Positions 8,297-19,270 are shown, numbered from the stretch's first letter. The stretch is 64,000 bases of DNA from JAWLGZ01 sp041690635 (GCA_041690635.1 JAWLGZ010000003.1:434001-498000); one strand, 5' to 3'. Numbers and translations are program-made. The notes: generated from the letters alone by a model not told the origin.

Positions 8297-9090
8297 GCGT
8301 CATTCCCCTCTCTCCCCTCGATCTGGCGCTCGCGGCGCTGCTGGTGCTGGCGCTGGCGGCACTGTCGGTGCCCATCGGGCTCGGTATCGGCAAACGGCTG
8401 GTGGTCGCCGGGTTGCGCACCACTGTGCAACTGGTGCTGATCGGGTTCGTGCTCAAGTGGCTGTTCGACGTCGCCCACCCGGCGCTGATCGGCACCATGG
8501 CGCTCATCATGCTGCTGGTCGCCGGGCGCGAGGTGATGGTGCGTCAGAAGCGACGCTTCGTCGGCCTGTGGGGCTTCGGGCTCGGCACCCTGTCGATGTT
8601 TCTCTCCTCGTTCACCGTCACCTTCCTCGCCCTTCAGGTGGCGATCGCCCCCGACCCCTGGTACACGCCGCAGTACGCCATCCCGCTGCTGGGCATGCTG
8701 CTCGGGAACACCATGAACGGTATCTCCCTCGGGCTGGATCACCTCACCGGCGGCGCCTGGCAGCAGCGCCCGGCCATCGAGGCGCGGTTAATGCTGGGCC
8801 AGAGTGCGCGCGAGGCGGTCGCCGACATTCGCCGCGAGGCGATGCGGGTCGGGCTGGTGCCGATCATGAATGCAATGGCCGCGGCCGGGGTGGTGAGTTT
8901 GCCGGGGATGATGACCGGGCAGATCCTGGCGGGCGCACCGCCGCTGGAGGCGGTAAAGTATCAAATCCTGATTATGTTCCTGATCGCCGGCGGTACCGGC
9001 TTCGGGACATTGGGTGCGGTCTGGATGGGCAGCCGGCGCCTGTTCGACGAAAGGGAGCGGCTGCGGCTGGATCGGTTGAAGGCATCGTGA
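8293..9090 (+). CDS. fetB: FetB (YbbM)-like iron export permease, UPF0014 family
   Basis: A 265-residue inner-membrane permease with about seven TM helices. The GTG start overlaps the stop of the ATPase gene. Family features include RTTVQLVLIGFVLKWLF, the PQYAIPLLGMLLGNTMNG segment and LPGMMTGQILAGAPPLEAVKYQI. It pairs with the upstream ATPase as a half-size exporter. Metal specificity is taken from E. coli FetAB and is not shown by the sequence. Confidence 0.88.
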   Translation: MSVIPLSPLDLALAALLVLALAALSVPIGLGIGKRLVVAGLRTTVQLVLIGFVLKWLFDVAHPALIGTMALIMLLVAGREVMVRQKRRFVGLWGFGLGTLSMFLSSFTVTFLALQVAIAPDPWYTPQYAIPLLGMLLGNTMNGISLGLDHLTGGAWQQRPAIEARLMLGQSAREAVADIRREAMRVGLVPIMNAMAAAGVVSLPGMMTGQILAGAPPLEAVKYQILIMFLIAGGTGFGTLGAVWMGSRRLFDERERLRLDRLKAS

Positions 9091-9097
9091 GGTAACC

Positions 9098-9541
9098 ATG
9101 CACAGGTGCGTGCTTCTTATTGCCCTGCTTTCGGCCGCCACAGTGGCTGGGGCCGAAATCCACCGCTGGGTCGACGCGGACGGGGCGGTCCATTTCGGGG
9201 AACGGCCGCCGCCCGGCGTAGAGTCGCAACAGATGGAGCTGGAGCGTAACGCACCCAAACCGGACCCGGAGCTGGCGGAAAGCCGCAGGCGGCAGGAGCG
9301 GCTGATGCGGGTCATGGACGAGGAGCAACGCGAGCGCGATGCAGTACGGGAGCAGGAGCGGCAGCGCAAGGCAGCCACTAGGCGCAATTGCGAGATCGCC
9401 CGCCGACACCTGGAAGGGCAGCGCACCGCCGGTTATCTGTACGAGGAGATGCCGAACGGAGAGCGGCGGATACTGTCCGATGCGGAACGGGCCGCCTCCA
9501 CCGCCCGCGCCGAGGCGGAGGTGGCGAAGTGGTGTCGCTAA
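9098..9541 (+). CDS. DUF4124 domain-containing periplasmic protein
   Basis: A 147-residue protein with a signal peptide (cleavage near AGA-EI, residue 20) and the DUF4124 core IHRWVDADGAVHFGERPPPG directly after it. The rest is a charged, arginine/glutamate-rich helix (about 60-105) and a short tail. Proteins of this kind are common in gammaproteobacteria and have no assigned function. It starts 7 bases after fetB and could be cotranscribed. Confidence 0.8.
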   Translation: MHRCVLLIALLSAATVAGAEIHRWVDADGAVHFGERPPPGVESQQMELERNAPKPDPELAESRRRQERLMRVMDEEQRERDAVREQERQRKAATRRNCEIARRHLEGQRTAGYLYEEMPNGERRILSDAERAASTARAEAEVAKWCR

Positions 9542-9631
9542 AACACCGGCGCTGGTGTTTCCACCGGTAGGAGCGCCGTACCCCATGCGGGGCATCAATC
9601 CCCGGCGGCGCGATACGGCACTCCCACAAAA

Positions 9632-10483
9632 TCACAGGCTGGCGAACGCCTCCTGCATGAAGGTGGGCAGCGCCAGTGCCCCGCGGTGCACCCCGTCGTT
9701 GTAGTAGCGGGTCTTGAACGGGCGGTTGGCGGCATCCACCTCGCGGAAGCGGGAGAGATTGCCGCCCGCCATGGTGCCGCTCCACCAGCCGGAGGGATAG
9801 ACCGGCTGCGGGAAGTGGAGGGTCCGCACGTCGGCGAAGCCGGCGTTGCGCATCGCCTTGTGGATGTCGGTGAGGAGCTGCATGTGGAAGAGCGGCGACT
9901 CGCTCTGCTGCACGAAGATCCCCTCGCTGCCGAGAATGCGCACGCAGTCGCGATGGAACGCCTCGCCGAACAGCCCCTCGGCCGGGCCGACCGGATCGGT
10001 GCTGTCGACGATGATGACGTCATAGTCACCGGGGGCGGCATCCTTCACCCACTTGATGCCGTCCACGAAGTGCAGCTCGGCGCGCGGGTCGCCGTTGGAT
10101 TCGCACAACTCGGGGAAGTACTTCTCCGCCACCCGCGTCACCCGCTCGTCGATCTCGACCTGGTGGGCCGCCTCCACACCCGGGTGCTTGAGCACCTCGC
10201 GCAGGGTGCCGCAGTCGCCGCCGCCGATGATGAGCACCCGTTTCGGATCCGGGTGGGTGAACAGGGCGGGGTGGGACATCATCTCGTGGTAGAGAAAATT
10301 GTCCCGCGTGGTGAGCATCACCAGCCCGTCGATGGTCATCAGATTGCCGAAGGTCTCCGTCTCGTAGACCGCGATGGTCTGGTACTCGGAGCGCTCCTCG
10401 TGGAGCTTGCCCTTGATGCTGAGGGAGAAGGCCGAACCCAACTCCTTGCTCGACTCGCTGAACCAGGTGTCGTCCAGGGACAT
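9632..10483 (-). CDS. speE: Spermidine synthase (polyamine aminopropyltransferase)
   Basis: A 283-residue cytosolic enzyme that moves an aminopropyl group from decarboxylated SAM to putrescine. Visible motifs: GGGDCGTLREVLKH (dcSAM binding), the acidic VEIDERV, and DSTDPVGPAEGLF with the catalytic Asp. Start ATG 10483 gives the typical N-terminus MSLDDTWFSE; a longer frame to 10549 adds unrelated residues. It is divergent from arginine decarboxylase, so the two polyamine steps are encoded together. No speD or agmatine hydrolase is in view. Confidence 0.95.
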   Translation of the reverse strand: MSLDDTWFSESSKELGSAFSLSIKGKLHEERSEYQTIAVYETETFGNLMTIDGLVMLTTRDNFLYHEMMSHPALFTHPDPKRVLIIGGGDCGTLREVLKHPGVEAAHQVEIDERVTRVAEKYFPELCESNGDPRAELHFVDGIKWVKDAAPGDYDVIIVDSTDPVGPAEGLFGEAFHRDCVRILGSEGIFVQQSESPLFHMQLLTDIHKAMRNAGFADVRTLHFPQPVYPSGWWSGTMAGGNLSRFREVDAANRPFKTRYYNDGVHRGALALPTFMQEAFASL

Positions 10484-10646
10484 GGCGGTATTCCGGGGGG
10501 CGTGAGGGGAGGGGCAAAGATACCGATCCGGCGTGAGTGGTGCAACCACGCCCCGGCGTTGTCCAAGTGGGGTGTAAATCCGGCGGACGCCGTGGCGCCG
10601 CGGACGTTATGATCACCCATCAACCTGCGTGGAAGAGCCTGAAGTG

Positions 10647-12530
<1,884 letters not shown>

Positions 12531-12571
12531 TCGGTGGCATAATCACCCCTCATCTCCCGGAGAGCAGCTAC

Positions 12572-13093
12572 ATGGCCGAGCAGCAGACCAGGACCTTCAT
12601 GGCCAACGATGCCATCGCCTACGTCGATGCCTATCGCCGGTGGCTGCTGGAGCAGCCGAGCGCCATCTCCACCGCCAAGGACAAGTACCAGAACGAGCTG
12701 TACGACATGGAAGTGGTCTCCTCCCGCAACTGGGCCGAACTGCGGGCGATGGAGCACGCCCTCCACTACAAGGTGAAAAAAGAGGAGCCCGGCCTGGTGG
12801 TACTCGGAGACAAACCCCCCGAGGACTCCACCGGCGAGACCATGTCCCCCCAGTTGAAGAAGGCGCTTGAGGAGAAGGACAGCCTCGAAGAGCAGAACCG
12901 TGCCCTGGTGCGGCAGCTGCGTGCCGCCAACGAGCGGCAGATCGAACTACAGGGGGAGGTCGTCCAGCGTGAGCAGCAGGCCAAGCGCGCCGAGCGCAAG
13001 CTGAGCCAGGCCTACTCCACGTTTACTGTCTCCGGCGTGACCGGGGTGATCGTCCTGTTACTGCTCTTCGGCCTGCTCTTTTTCCGCGGCTGA
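12572..13093 (+). CDS. Tail-anchored coiled-coil protein of unknown function
   Basis: A 173-residue protein I do not recognise. An N-terminal region (1-70) includes YVDAYRRWLLEQPSAISTAKDKYQ; a heptad-rich coiled coil (about 88-145) follows; a single hydrophobic helix (about 150-170, GVTGVIVLLLLFGLLFF) ends one residue before the C-terminus. This layout predicts a cytoplasmic protein anchored by its tail. SD GGAGAG precedes the ATG. It lies 41 bases downstream of speA and may be cotranscribed. Confidence 0.6.
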   Translation: MAEQQTRTFMANDAIAYVDAYRRWLLEQPSAISTAKDKYQNELYDMEVVSSRNWAELRAMEHALHYKVKKEEPGLVVLGDKPPEDSTGETMSPQLKKALEEKDSLEEQNRALVRQLRAANERQIELQGEVVQREQQAKRAERKLSQAYSTFTVSGVTGVIVLLLLFGLLFFRG

Positions 13094-13153
13094 CCACCGC
13101 GGGCGAAGTGCGTCAGGAAATCGCCCGGAAGGCCGGTTCCTGCACCGCCTGCT

Positions 13154-13321
13154 CTAGGAGCCTGTCGGATTTGGGATGCTCCTACTGCGCCGATGGGAAA
13201 ACGGCCCAAATTTCCCCGATTTCTCGTTGCGTAGCCCCACTATGCGCCTCGAAATCGGGAAAATTTGGCCTCGCTTTCCCACTTTGCTCGCTACGGGCAC
13301 CCAAACCCGACAGGCTCCTAG
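13154..13321. repeat. Nested palindromic repeat element (AGGAGCCTGTCGG family)
   Basis: A 168-bp MITE-like element. It opens with a 31-bp imperfect palindrome (13154-13184) and ends with the inverse CCGACAGGCTCCTAG (13307-13321). A second inverted pair (about 13203-13220 and 13251-13268, CCAAATTT-CCCGATTTC) lies inside. The opening 31 bp recur in reverse at 42289-42320. The last bases form the TAG stop of the peptidase gene to the right. Confidence 0.85.
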
Positions 13322-14001
13322 CGCCGCAGAATGGCGATCCAGCGCCAGAGATTGAGCAGGCCGGCCAGTGAGGCGGCCACGTAGGTGAGTGCCGCGGCGC
13401 CGAGGATACGGCGCACCGCCGGTTCGTCCCGCGCCTCCACGTAGCGGCCCGCCCGAAGCAGCGGCAGCGCCTTGCGGAAACTGGCATCGATCTCCACCGG
13501 CAGCGTGACCAGATGCACCAGTGCGCCGATGGCGAGGCTGCCGATACCGATGGCGAATGCGATCAGGCCGGCGGAAGGGGCGCGGGTGAGTCCGATGACG
13601 AGCGGCAGCGCCATCATCGCCATCGCCCCGGCCTTTTCACCCGCCTGGGCGACGGTCACCAGCCGGGTGCGCCAGCCGAGCAGCGGCTCACCCCGCCGGT
13701 GCTGGATGGCATGCCCCACCTCGTGGGCGGCGACGGCGATCGCCGTCAGCGAACGGCCGTCGTGGTTTTCGGGGGAGAGACGTACCGTGCGCGCCTCGGG
13801 GTCGTAGTGGTCGCCCCGGTCGGTGACCTCAACCAGCACATCCGCCATGCCGAGGTGATCGAGCAGATGGCGGGCGAGTTCGCCGCCGCTGCCGGGAAAG
13901 TCGTCACGCGGGGCGGCGTAGCGGCGGAAGACATGACGGGCCCAGAGCTGCGGCCCGAACAGCACGGCGACAATCAGCAGAAGCAGCAGGACAACGTGCA
14001 T
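13318..14001 (-). CDS. Zinc-dependent membrane peptidase (YugP/COG2738 family)
   Basis: A 227-residue inner-membrane protein with an N-terminal helix, a zinc motif HEVGH (in AAHEVGHAIQHR, about 97-101) and three further hydrophobic segments. This matches neutral zinc metallopeptidases of the YugP type, whose substrates are unknown. The stop codon TAG at 13318-13320 belongs to the flanking repeat, so the original C-terminus may have differed by a few residues. Confidence 0.85.
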   Translation of the reverse strand: MHVVLLLLLIVAVLFGPQLWARHVFRRYAAPRDDFPGSGGELARHLLDHLGMADVLVEVTDRGDHYDPEARTVRLSPENHDGRSLTAIAVAAHEVGHAIQHRRGEPLLGWRTRLVTVAQAGEKAGAMAMMALPLVIGLTRAPSAGLIAFAIGIGSLAIGALVHLVTLPVEIDASFRKALPLLRAGRYVEARDEPAVRRILGAAALTYVAASLAGLLNLWRWIAILRR

Positions 14002-14028
14002 CGCCGGAATCCCTTTAGAACAGCGTTT

Positions 14029-14303
14029 TCACCGCAGAGGTCGCAGAGGGAAGTGATTCACCCTAGAAACCGCAGTTACTCTCGCAAAGACGCCGAGCAC
14101 GCCAAGGAAAACCAACTATCTTACCCATCAACGGCAACACCTTCCGGGTGGAACCGCAACGACTGCCCTTGTTTCTGTTTTCTCTGCGTCTTTGCGTCTT
14201 GGCGAGAGTCCAACTGCCGTTTTTAGGTTCACAGCAAATAACCAGCTCTTGCGTTGCACACCGGTTTTCCTCTGCGACCTCTGCGACTCTGCGGTGATCT
14301 GTT
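14029..14303. repeat. Nested inverted-repeat element with CGCAGAGG/CGCAAAGACGC arms
   Basis: The outer arms TCACCGCAGAGGTCGCAGAGG (14029-14050) and the inverse near 14269-14299, with inner arms around CTCGCAAAGACGC (about 14082-14094) and TCTTTGCGTCTTGGCGAGAG (about 14190-14210), fill this stretch. Widely scattered bacterial repeats use these words. A short CTAGAAACCGCAGTT-like segment here (14062-14078) resembles the arms of the element at 35408-35655. No gene is seen inside. Confidence 0.75.
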
Positions 14304-14305
14304 TC

Positions 14306-14881
14306 TCAGCCGCTCTTTTCCTTGAGAACCATGTATTCGATCCGGTTCTCGCGCAGCAGGGAGCGGACCTCGCCCAGTTTCTCCCCCTCGGGATAGGGGC
14401 CGACCCGCACCCGGTGCCAGGTCTCCTTGCCGTTGATGGTGACGGTCTGTACCGATGAGGTGAGTCCGAGCAGCGCCAGTTGCGCCCGGTGGGCCTCGGC
14501 CTCCCGGGCCTCCTTGAACGAGCCGACCTGGAGCAGGTAGCTGCCCGGCTCCAGCTTCTGCGCTGGTGCGGTTGTTCTCGGCGCCGCAACGGCCTGGTCG
14601 GGCACCGGCACCTCGTACTCCGGCAGCAGGGTGTAGAACTCGTAACGCACCTCCGGACGCTCCGGTTTCTTCGGTGGCGGTGGCGGGGTCTTCTTCGCAG
14701 CCGGTGCGGTGGGCTTCTCCGCCTTCGCCGTTACCACCGGCCGGTCCGAATCGCGGGTCCCGAGCCAGAACAGCCCCACCGCAAAGGCCCCGACCAGCAG
14801 CCCCACCGTCAGGTAGAGCCAGCCCGGGGCCTGTTTCTTCGCTGGCGGCGGCGCCGGCTTTTTCTTGTAATCCCTCGGCAT
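14306..14881 (-). CDS. SPOR-domain membrane protein (FtsN-like)
   Basis: A 191-residue bitopic protein: short basic cytoplasmic tail (about 1-20), TM helix (about 22-41), proline/alanine/lysine-rich linker, and a C-terminal SPOR domain (about 112-190: YLLQVGSFKEAREAEAHRAQ ... RVRVGPYPEGE) that binds septal peptidoglycan lacking stem peptides. FtsN-type genes often follow argS or priA, as here. ATG 14881 overlaps the argS stop; a GTG one codon upstream is possible. Confidence 0.85.
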   Translation of the reverse strand: MPRDYKKKPAPPPAKKQAPGWLYLTVGLLVGAFAVGLFWLGTRDSDRPVVTAKAEKPTAPAAKKTPPPPPKKPERPEVRYEFYTLLPEYEVPVPDQAVAAPRTTAPAQKLEPGSYLLQVGSFKEAREAEAHRAQLALLGLTSSVQTVTINGKETWHRVRVGPYPEGEKLGEVRSLLRENRIEYMVLKEKSG

Positions 14882-16641
14882 CACATGCTCTCCGGTGCGG
14901 AGACGCCCAGCAGCCCCAGGCCGTTGGCGATCACCTGGCGCACGGCCAGGATCAGCGCCAGCCGCGCATTGCGCACCGCCGCGTCATCGACCAGGAACTG
15001 GTGGGCGTTGTAGTAGGTGTGGAACTCGTTGGCGAACTCACGCAGGAAGTGGGCGAGCTGGTGCGGCTCATGATTGAGGGCCGCGGCCTCCACCACCTCC
15101 GGATATTTCGCCAGGCTGGCCAGCAGCGCCTGCTCATGCGTCTCGGTCAGCCGTCCCGCCTCGGCCAGGCCGGCCTCCCGATCGAAGGAGAGCCCCTTCT
15201 CCTCCAGCTGCCGCATCACCGAACAGACGCGGGCGTGGGCGTACTGGATGTAGTAGACCGGGTTGTCGGCCGACTGGCTCTTGGCGAGATCCAGGTCGAA
15301 GTCGAGGTGCTGTTCGCACTTGCGCATCACGTAGAAGAAGCGGGCGGCATCGTTGCCCACCTCCTCGCGCAGCTCGCGCAGGGTGACGAATTCACCGGAG
15401 CGGGTGGACATCTGCACCTTCTCGCCGCCGCGGTAGAGAATGGCGAACTGCACCAGCAGCACGTCGAGCTTCGAGGGGTCGTCCCCGATGGCCGAAAGTG
15501 CCGCCTTCACCCGCGGCACATAGCCGTGGTGGTCGGCGCCCCAGACGTCGATCACCCGGTCGAAGCCGCGCTCGAGCTTGTTCATGTGGTAGGCGATGTC
15601 GGAGGCGAAGTAGGTCTTCACTCCGTTCTCGCGTACCACCACCCGGTCCTTTTCGTCACCGAAATCGGTGGAACGGAACCAGAGCGCACCCTCCTTCTCA
15701 TAGACGTGGCCGGCGGCCTTCAGCCGCTCGATGGCGGTGTCCACGGCACCCGTCTCCACCAGGGAGCGTTCGGAGAACCACTCCTCATAGGCGACCCCGA
15801 ATTCTTCAAGGTCCTGGCGGATGTCGCCGAGGATGGCGTCGAGGCCGGCGTCGAACACCGTGCGGTAACTGGTCGCCCCGAGCAGCGCCTTGGCCTTCGC
15901 CACGATGCCGTCGATATGCCGCTCCTTGTCGCCGCCGGCCGGCTCATCGGCCGGCACCCCCTCGAACACGGCGTCCACCGGGTGGCGGAACGCCTCCCCG
16001 TGCTCGCGGTGGAGGGTGGCGCCGATGTCGTAGATGTAGTCCCCCTTGTAACCGTTGGCCGGGAAGGTGAGGGTCTCGCCGCACAGCTCCAGATAGCGCA
16101 GCCAGACGCTGGCGGCGAGGATGTCCATCTGCCGCCCGGCGTCGTTGACGTAATACTCCCGATGCACGCGGAAACCGGCTGCGGCCAGCAGATCCGCCAC
16201 CGTGGCGCCGTAGGCGGCACCGCGGCCGTGGCCCACATGCAGCGGCCCGGTCGGGTTGGCGGAGACGAACTCCACCTGCACATGACGGCCGCCGCCCGCG
16301 GTGGAGCGGCCGTAGGCCTCGCCCGCCTCCAACACCTCGCCGATGGCGGCCTGGAATGCGGCCGGGGTCATGAAGAAGTTGATGAAGCCGGGCCCCGCGA
16401 TCTCCACCTTCGCCACCTTGGGCGACGCCGGCAGGCGGGCGACGATCGCCTCGGCCAGGTCGCGCGGCTTGCGGCGCGCAGTGCGGGCCAGGACCATCGC
16501 CGCATTGACGGCGAAATCCCCGTGGCTCGGGTCGCGCGTACGCTCCACGGCGATCCCCTCGGGGAGGTCGCAGGTCAGTTCGCCGGCTTCGCGCAGCGCC
16601 GCGAGGGTGGTATCTACCAGTTCCTTCAGGTGGTTTTTCAT
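14881..16641 (-). CDS. argS: Arginyl-tRNA synthetase
   Basis: A 586-residue class I synthetase. The N-terminal domain is followed by VEFVSANPTGPLHVGHGRGA with the HVGH form of the HIGH motif. The KMSKS site is degenerate (KVQMSTRSGEF), as usual for ArgRS. The C-terminal anticodon-binding DALR domain ends the protein. ATG 16641 gives the standard MKNHLKELV start; a longer frame to 16683 is not supported. It is cotranscribed with the SPOR gene (stop and start overlap). Confidence 0.97.
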   Translation of the reverse strand: MKNHLKELVDTTLAALREAGELTCDLPEGIAVERTRDPSHGDFAVNAAMVLARTARRKPRDLAEAIVARLPASPKVAKVEIAGPGFINFFMTPAAFQAAIGEVLEAGEAYGRSTAGGGRHVQVEFVSANPTGPLHVGHGRGAAYGATVADLLAAAGFRVHREYYVNDAGRQMDILAASVWLRYLELCGETLTFPANGYKGDYIYDIGATLHREHGEAFRHPVDAVFEGVPADEPAGGDKERHIDGIVAKAKALLGATSYRTVFDAGLDAILGDIRQDLEEFGVAYEEWFSERSLVETGAVDTAIERLKAAGHVYEKEGALWFRSTDFGDEKDRVVVRENGVKTYFASDIAYHMNKLERGFDRVIDVWGADHHGYVPRVKAALSAIGDDPSKLDVLLVQFAILYRGGEKVQMSTRSGEFVTLRELREEVGNDAARFFYVMRKCEQHLDFDLDLAKSQSADNPVYYIQYAHARVCSVMRQLEEKGLSFDREAGLAEAGRLTETHEQALLASLAKYPEVVEAAALNHEPHQLAHFLREFANEFHTYYNAHQFLVDDAAVRNARLALILAVRQVIANGLGLLGVSAPESM

Positions 16642-16687
16642 GGTGATGGGACGGTTCGGGTGGGCTGTTGCCAAGCCCTGCATTATG

Positions 16688-16828
16688 GCAGGGGCCAGGG
16701 GGCAGGGGCTAGGGGCTAGGGGCTAGGGGCTGGGGGCTAGGGGCTGGGGGCTAGGTGTCGTCTTTTACCTCAATAGTCGTCGCGCAGCGACTCATTCCCT
16801 AGCCCCTGATCCCTAGCCCCTAGCCCCC
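16688..16828. repeat. GGGGCTAG tandem repeats with an inverted counterpart
   Basis: About 68 bases of imperfect tandem GGGGCTA/GGGGCCA/GGGGGCT units (16688-16755), a 40-base spacer, and the inverse CCCTAGCCCCT units (16796-16828), so the region can fold into one long hairpin. It lies between the argS start and the priA stop; the priA TAG stop is formed by the last inverted unit. Confidence 0.85.
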
Positions 16829-19020
16829 TAATACATATCCACCGGATCCACATCGAGCGACCAACGCACCCGACGGCCGCTCTTCAGGTTTTCCAAAGCG
16901 GGGGCGAGCTGGTTCAGCAGTCGGTGCAGATCGGTGCGCCGTTCGGCCTGCAGCAGGAGTTGGGCGCGGAAGCGGCCGGCGCGCCGTTCCATCGGCGCGG
17001 GGACCGGTCCCAGAAGATAGACCCCCTTGGCCCCCAGCGATTGGGCCGTCGCCCGCGCCTCTTCAAGAAAGGTGGATGGCGGTGCGGCGGTGGCCGCCTC
17101 GGCACGCAGCAGCGCCAAGTGGCTGAACGGCGGCCAGCCGGCCGCCTGCCGCTCCGACAGCGTCGCCTCCGCAAAGGCGGCGTAGCCGGCGGTCACCAGC
17201 GTCTGCAGCAGGGGGTGGTCCGGGTGGTGGGTCTGCAGCAGCACCTCGCCCGGCCGGTCCGCCCGCCCGGCGCGCCCCGCCACCTGGGTGACCAGCTGTG
17301 CCATTCGCTCCCCGGCGCGGAAGTCGGCACTGAACAGCCCTTGATCGGCATCGATGATGCCGACCAGGGTGACCCCCGGGAAGTGGTGCCCCTTGGCCAG
17401 CATCTGGGTGCCGACCAGGATGCGGGCATGGCCGCTGCGGGCCGATTCCAGCTTCTCGGCCAGTGCCCCCTTGCGGCGGGTGCTGTCGCGGTCGATACGC
17501 ACCCGTTCCACGTCGGGAAACCGTTCGGCCAGCACCTCCTCGATCCGCTCGGTGCCGTGCCCGACCGGCAGCAGTTCGGCGGCGCCGCACTCGGGGCAGG
17601 CGGGCGGGGCCGGCCGGTCGACGCCGCAGTGATGACAGCGCAGGCGCCGCTGTCCCGCGTGCAGGGTCATGTGCATGTCGCAGCGCTCGCACAGACCGCT
17701 CCAGCCGCAGGCGTGGCAGAGCAGGGCCGGGGCGTAGCCGCGCCGGTTGAGGAACAGCAGTACCTGACCGCCGGCGGCCAGGTGGTGTTCCATCGACTCG
17801 GCGAGGCGGGGCGATAGCCCGCGGTCAAGAGAGCGGGCGCGCACATCCAGCAGCCGAATCGGCGGTGCCTTGGCGGTGCCGGTTCGCTCCGGCAGCCGCA
17901 GATGGACGTAGCGGCCGCTGCGGGCGTTGTGCAAACTCTCCAGCGACGGGGTGGCGGAGCCGAGGACGATGGGAATATCGGCGCGGCTGGCGCGCACGGT
18001 GGCCAGGTCGCGGGCGGAATAGCGGAAGCCGTCCTGCTGCTTGAACGAGGTGTCGTGCTCCTCGTCCACCAGGATGACACCGGGACGGGCGAGCGGGGTG
18101 AAGATGGCCGATCGGGTGCCGATCACCACCGGCGCACTACCGTCACGGGCCGCCAGCCAGGCGTTGAGCCGTTCACTGTCGTTCAGGCCGGAGTGGAGCA
18201 CCGCCACCGGCACTGTCAGCCGGCGTCGGAAGCGATCCACCAGTTGTGGCGTAAGGCCGATCTCGGGCACCAGCACCAGCGCCTGTTCGCCCCGGGTCAG
18301 CGCCGCCTCGATGATCCGCAGGTAGACCTCGGTCTTGCCGCTGCCGGTTACGCCGTCGAGCAGGAAGGCGCCGAAACCGCCCAGCCGGGCGGTCACCGCG
18401 GCGATCGCCTGCTCCTGGGCGGGGCTGGGTGTCGGCGCCGGCCCGGGATTCGGCAGCGGCGGTGGCAGGGCGCTCCCTTCGCTTCGGCCGACCCACCCTT
18501 TCTGCTCCAGCCGGCGCACGGTGTCGCGCCAGTTGCCGCCCAGTCCCCCGAGCGTCTCGGCGACCGCCCCTTCAGGGTACTCACGGAGCAGCGCCAGGGC
18601 GGCTGCCTGACGGGGGGAGCGGGCGAGGGCGTTGGGTTCCACCGCCTCTCCCGCCGGGGTCAGTTCCCAGCGGACGACTCCGGATGCGGTCGCCGGCTGT
18701 CCCTGGCGCAGCGTGGTCGGCAGGGCGGTGGCGAGCACCTCGCCGGGGGGGTGCTGGTAGTAAGCGCCCGCCCACACCAGCAATGCCAGCAATTCACGGC
18801 CAAGCAGCGGTTCACGATCGAGCACCGCCTCAAGGGGGCGCAGCTGCTTCGCCGGGAGGTTCGACTCGATGTTGCACTCCAGCACCACCCCAACCACCGA
18901 CCGCCGGCCGAACGGCACCCGAACCCGACAGCCGGGCGCCGGGGGATCGGAGGGGGCCAGGTAGTCGAAGGTGCGGCGCAGGGGTGAGGGAACCGCTACG
19001 CGGAGTGCGGGTGTTCGCAT
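16828..19020 (-). CDS. priA: Primosomal protein N', replication-restart helicase
   Basis: A 730-residue DEXH helicase that reloads the replisome at stalled forks. N-terminal DNA-binding domain; Walker A GVTGSGKTEVYL (about 222-230); Walker B VDEEHDTSFKQQ; a cysteine-rich zinc region inserted between helicase motifs (CHACGWSGLCERCD, CHHCG, CPECG: eight cysteines); motifs V/VI VGTQMLAKGHHFPGV and QVAGRAGR. ATG 19020 is preferred over a TTG at 19029. The upstream intergenic region carries DnaA-box-like clusters. Confidence 0.97.
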   Translation of the reverse strand: MRTPALRVAVPSPLRRTFDYLAPSDPPAPGCRVRVPFGRRSVVGVVLECNIESNLPAKQLRPLEAVLDREPLLGRELLALLVWAGAYYQHPPGEVLATALPTTLRQGQPATASGVVRWELTPAGEAVEPNALARSPRQAAALALLREYPEGAVAETLGGLGGNWRDTVRRLEQKGWVGRSEGSALPPPLPNPGPAPTPSPAQEQAIAAVTARLGGFGAFLLDGVTGSGKTEVYLRIIEAALTRGEQALVLVPEIGLTPQLVDRFRRRLTVPVAVLHSGLNDSERLNAWLAARDGSAPVVIGTRSAIFTPLARPGVILVDEEHDTSFKQQDGFRYSARDLATVRASRADIPIVLGSATPSLESLHNARSGRYVHLRLPERTGTAKAPPIRLLDVRARSLDRGLSPRLAESMEHHLAAGGQVLLFLNRRGYAPALLCHACGWSGLCERCDMHMTLHAGQRRLRCHHCGVDRPAPPACPECGAAELLPVGHGTERIEEVLAERFPDVERVRIDRDSTRRKGALAEKLESARSGHARILVGTQMLAKGHHFPGVTLVGIIDADQGLFSADFRAGERMAQLVTQVAGRAGRADRPGEVLLQTHHPDHPLLQTLVTAGYAAFAEATLSERQAAGWPPFSHLALLRAEAATAAPPSTFLEEARATAQSLGAKGVYLLGPVPAPMERRAGRFRAQLLLQAERRTDLHRLLNQLAPALENLKSGRRVRWSLDVDPVDMY

Positions 19021-19235
19021 CGTCTTCAATCATCGGGTTCCATGCCCCGGCCCGGTAGCCGGGGTGGCGAGAGGTTCGGGTGTTGGCGGGTGAAGGTCAA
19101 GTACCGTGCCCGGTTCTCCCCTCCGCGAGCGTGGCGCACGACGCCGGGGAGGTTGTCTCGGCAAATTGCGCCCGGGGATTCATCCGCTACTTCATCTGGG
19201 GGCCGTAACCAATTGAACTGTGGGCCTTCACAGGA

Positions 19236-19270
19236 ATATCCACAGAAGTTGTGGATAACTCTGTGGATGG
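19236..19270. promoter_or_regulatory. DnaA-box-like cluster, copy 1
   Basis: Three 9-mers: ATATCCACA (19236-19244), TGTGGATAA (19250-19258, perfect box on the opposite strand) and TGTGGATGG (19262-19270). Starts are 14 and 12 bases apart, exactly as in copy 2. The following TTGGGAA-like sequence is also shared. Confidence 0.7.

Noticed and set aside
14566..16719. 717-codon plus-strand frame opposite argS
   Set aside because: Antisense shadow of argS with repetitive Val/Gly/His/Arg composition.
16690..16755. Extension of argS or a repeat protein gene over the GGGGCTAG array
   Set aside because: The units contain TAG in one frame and no start; it is a noncoding tandem repeat.
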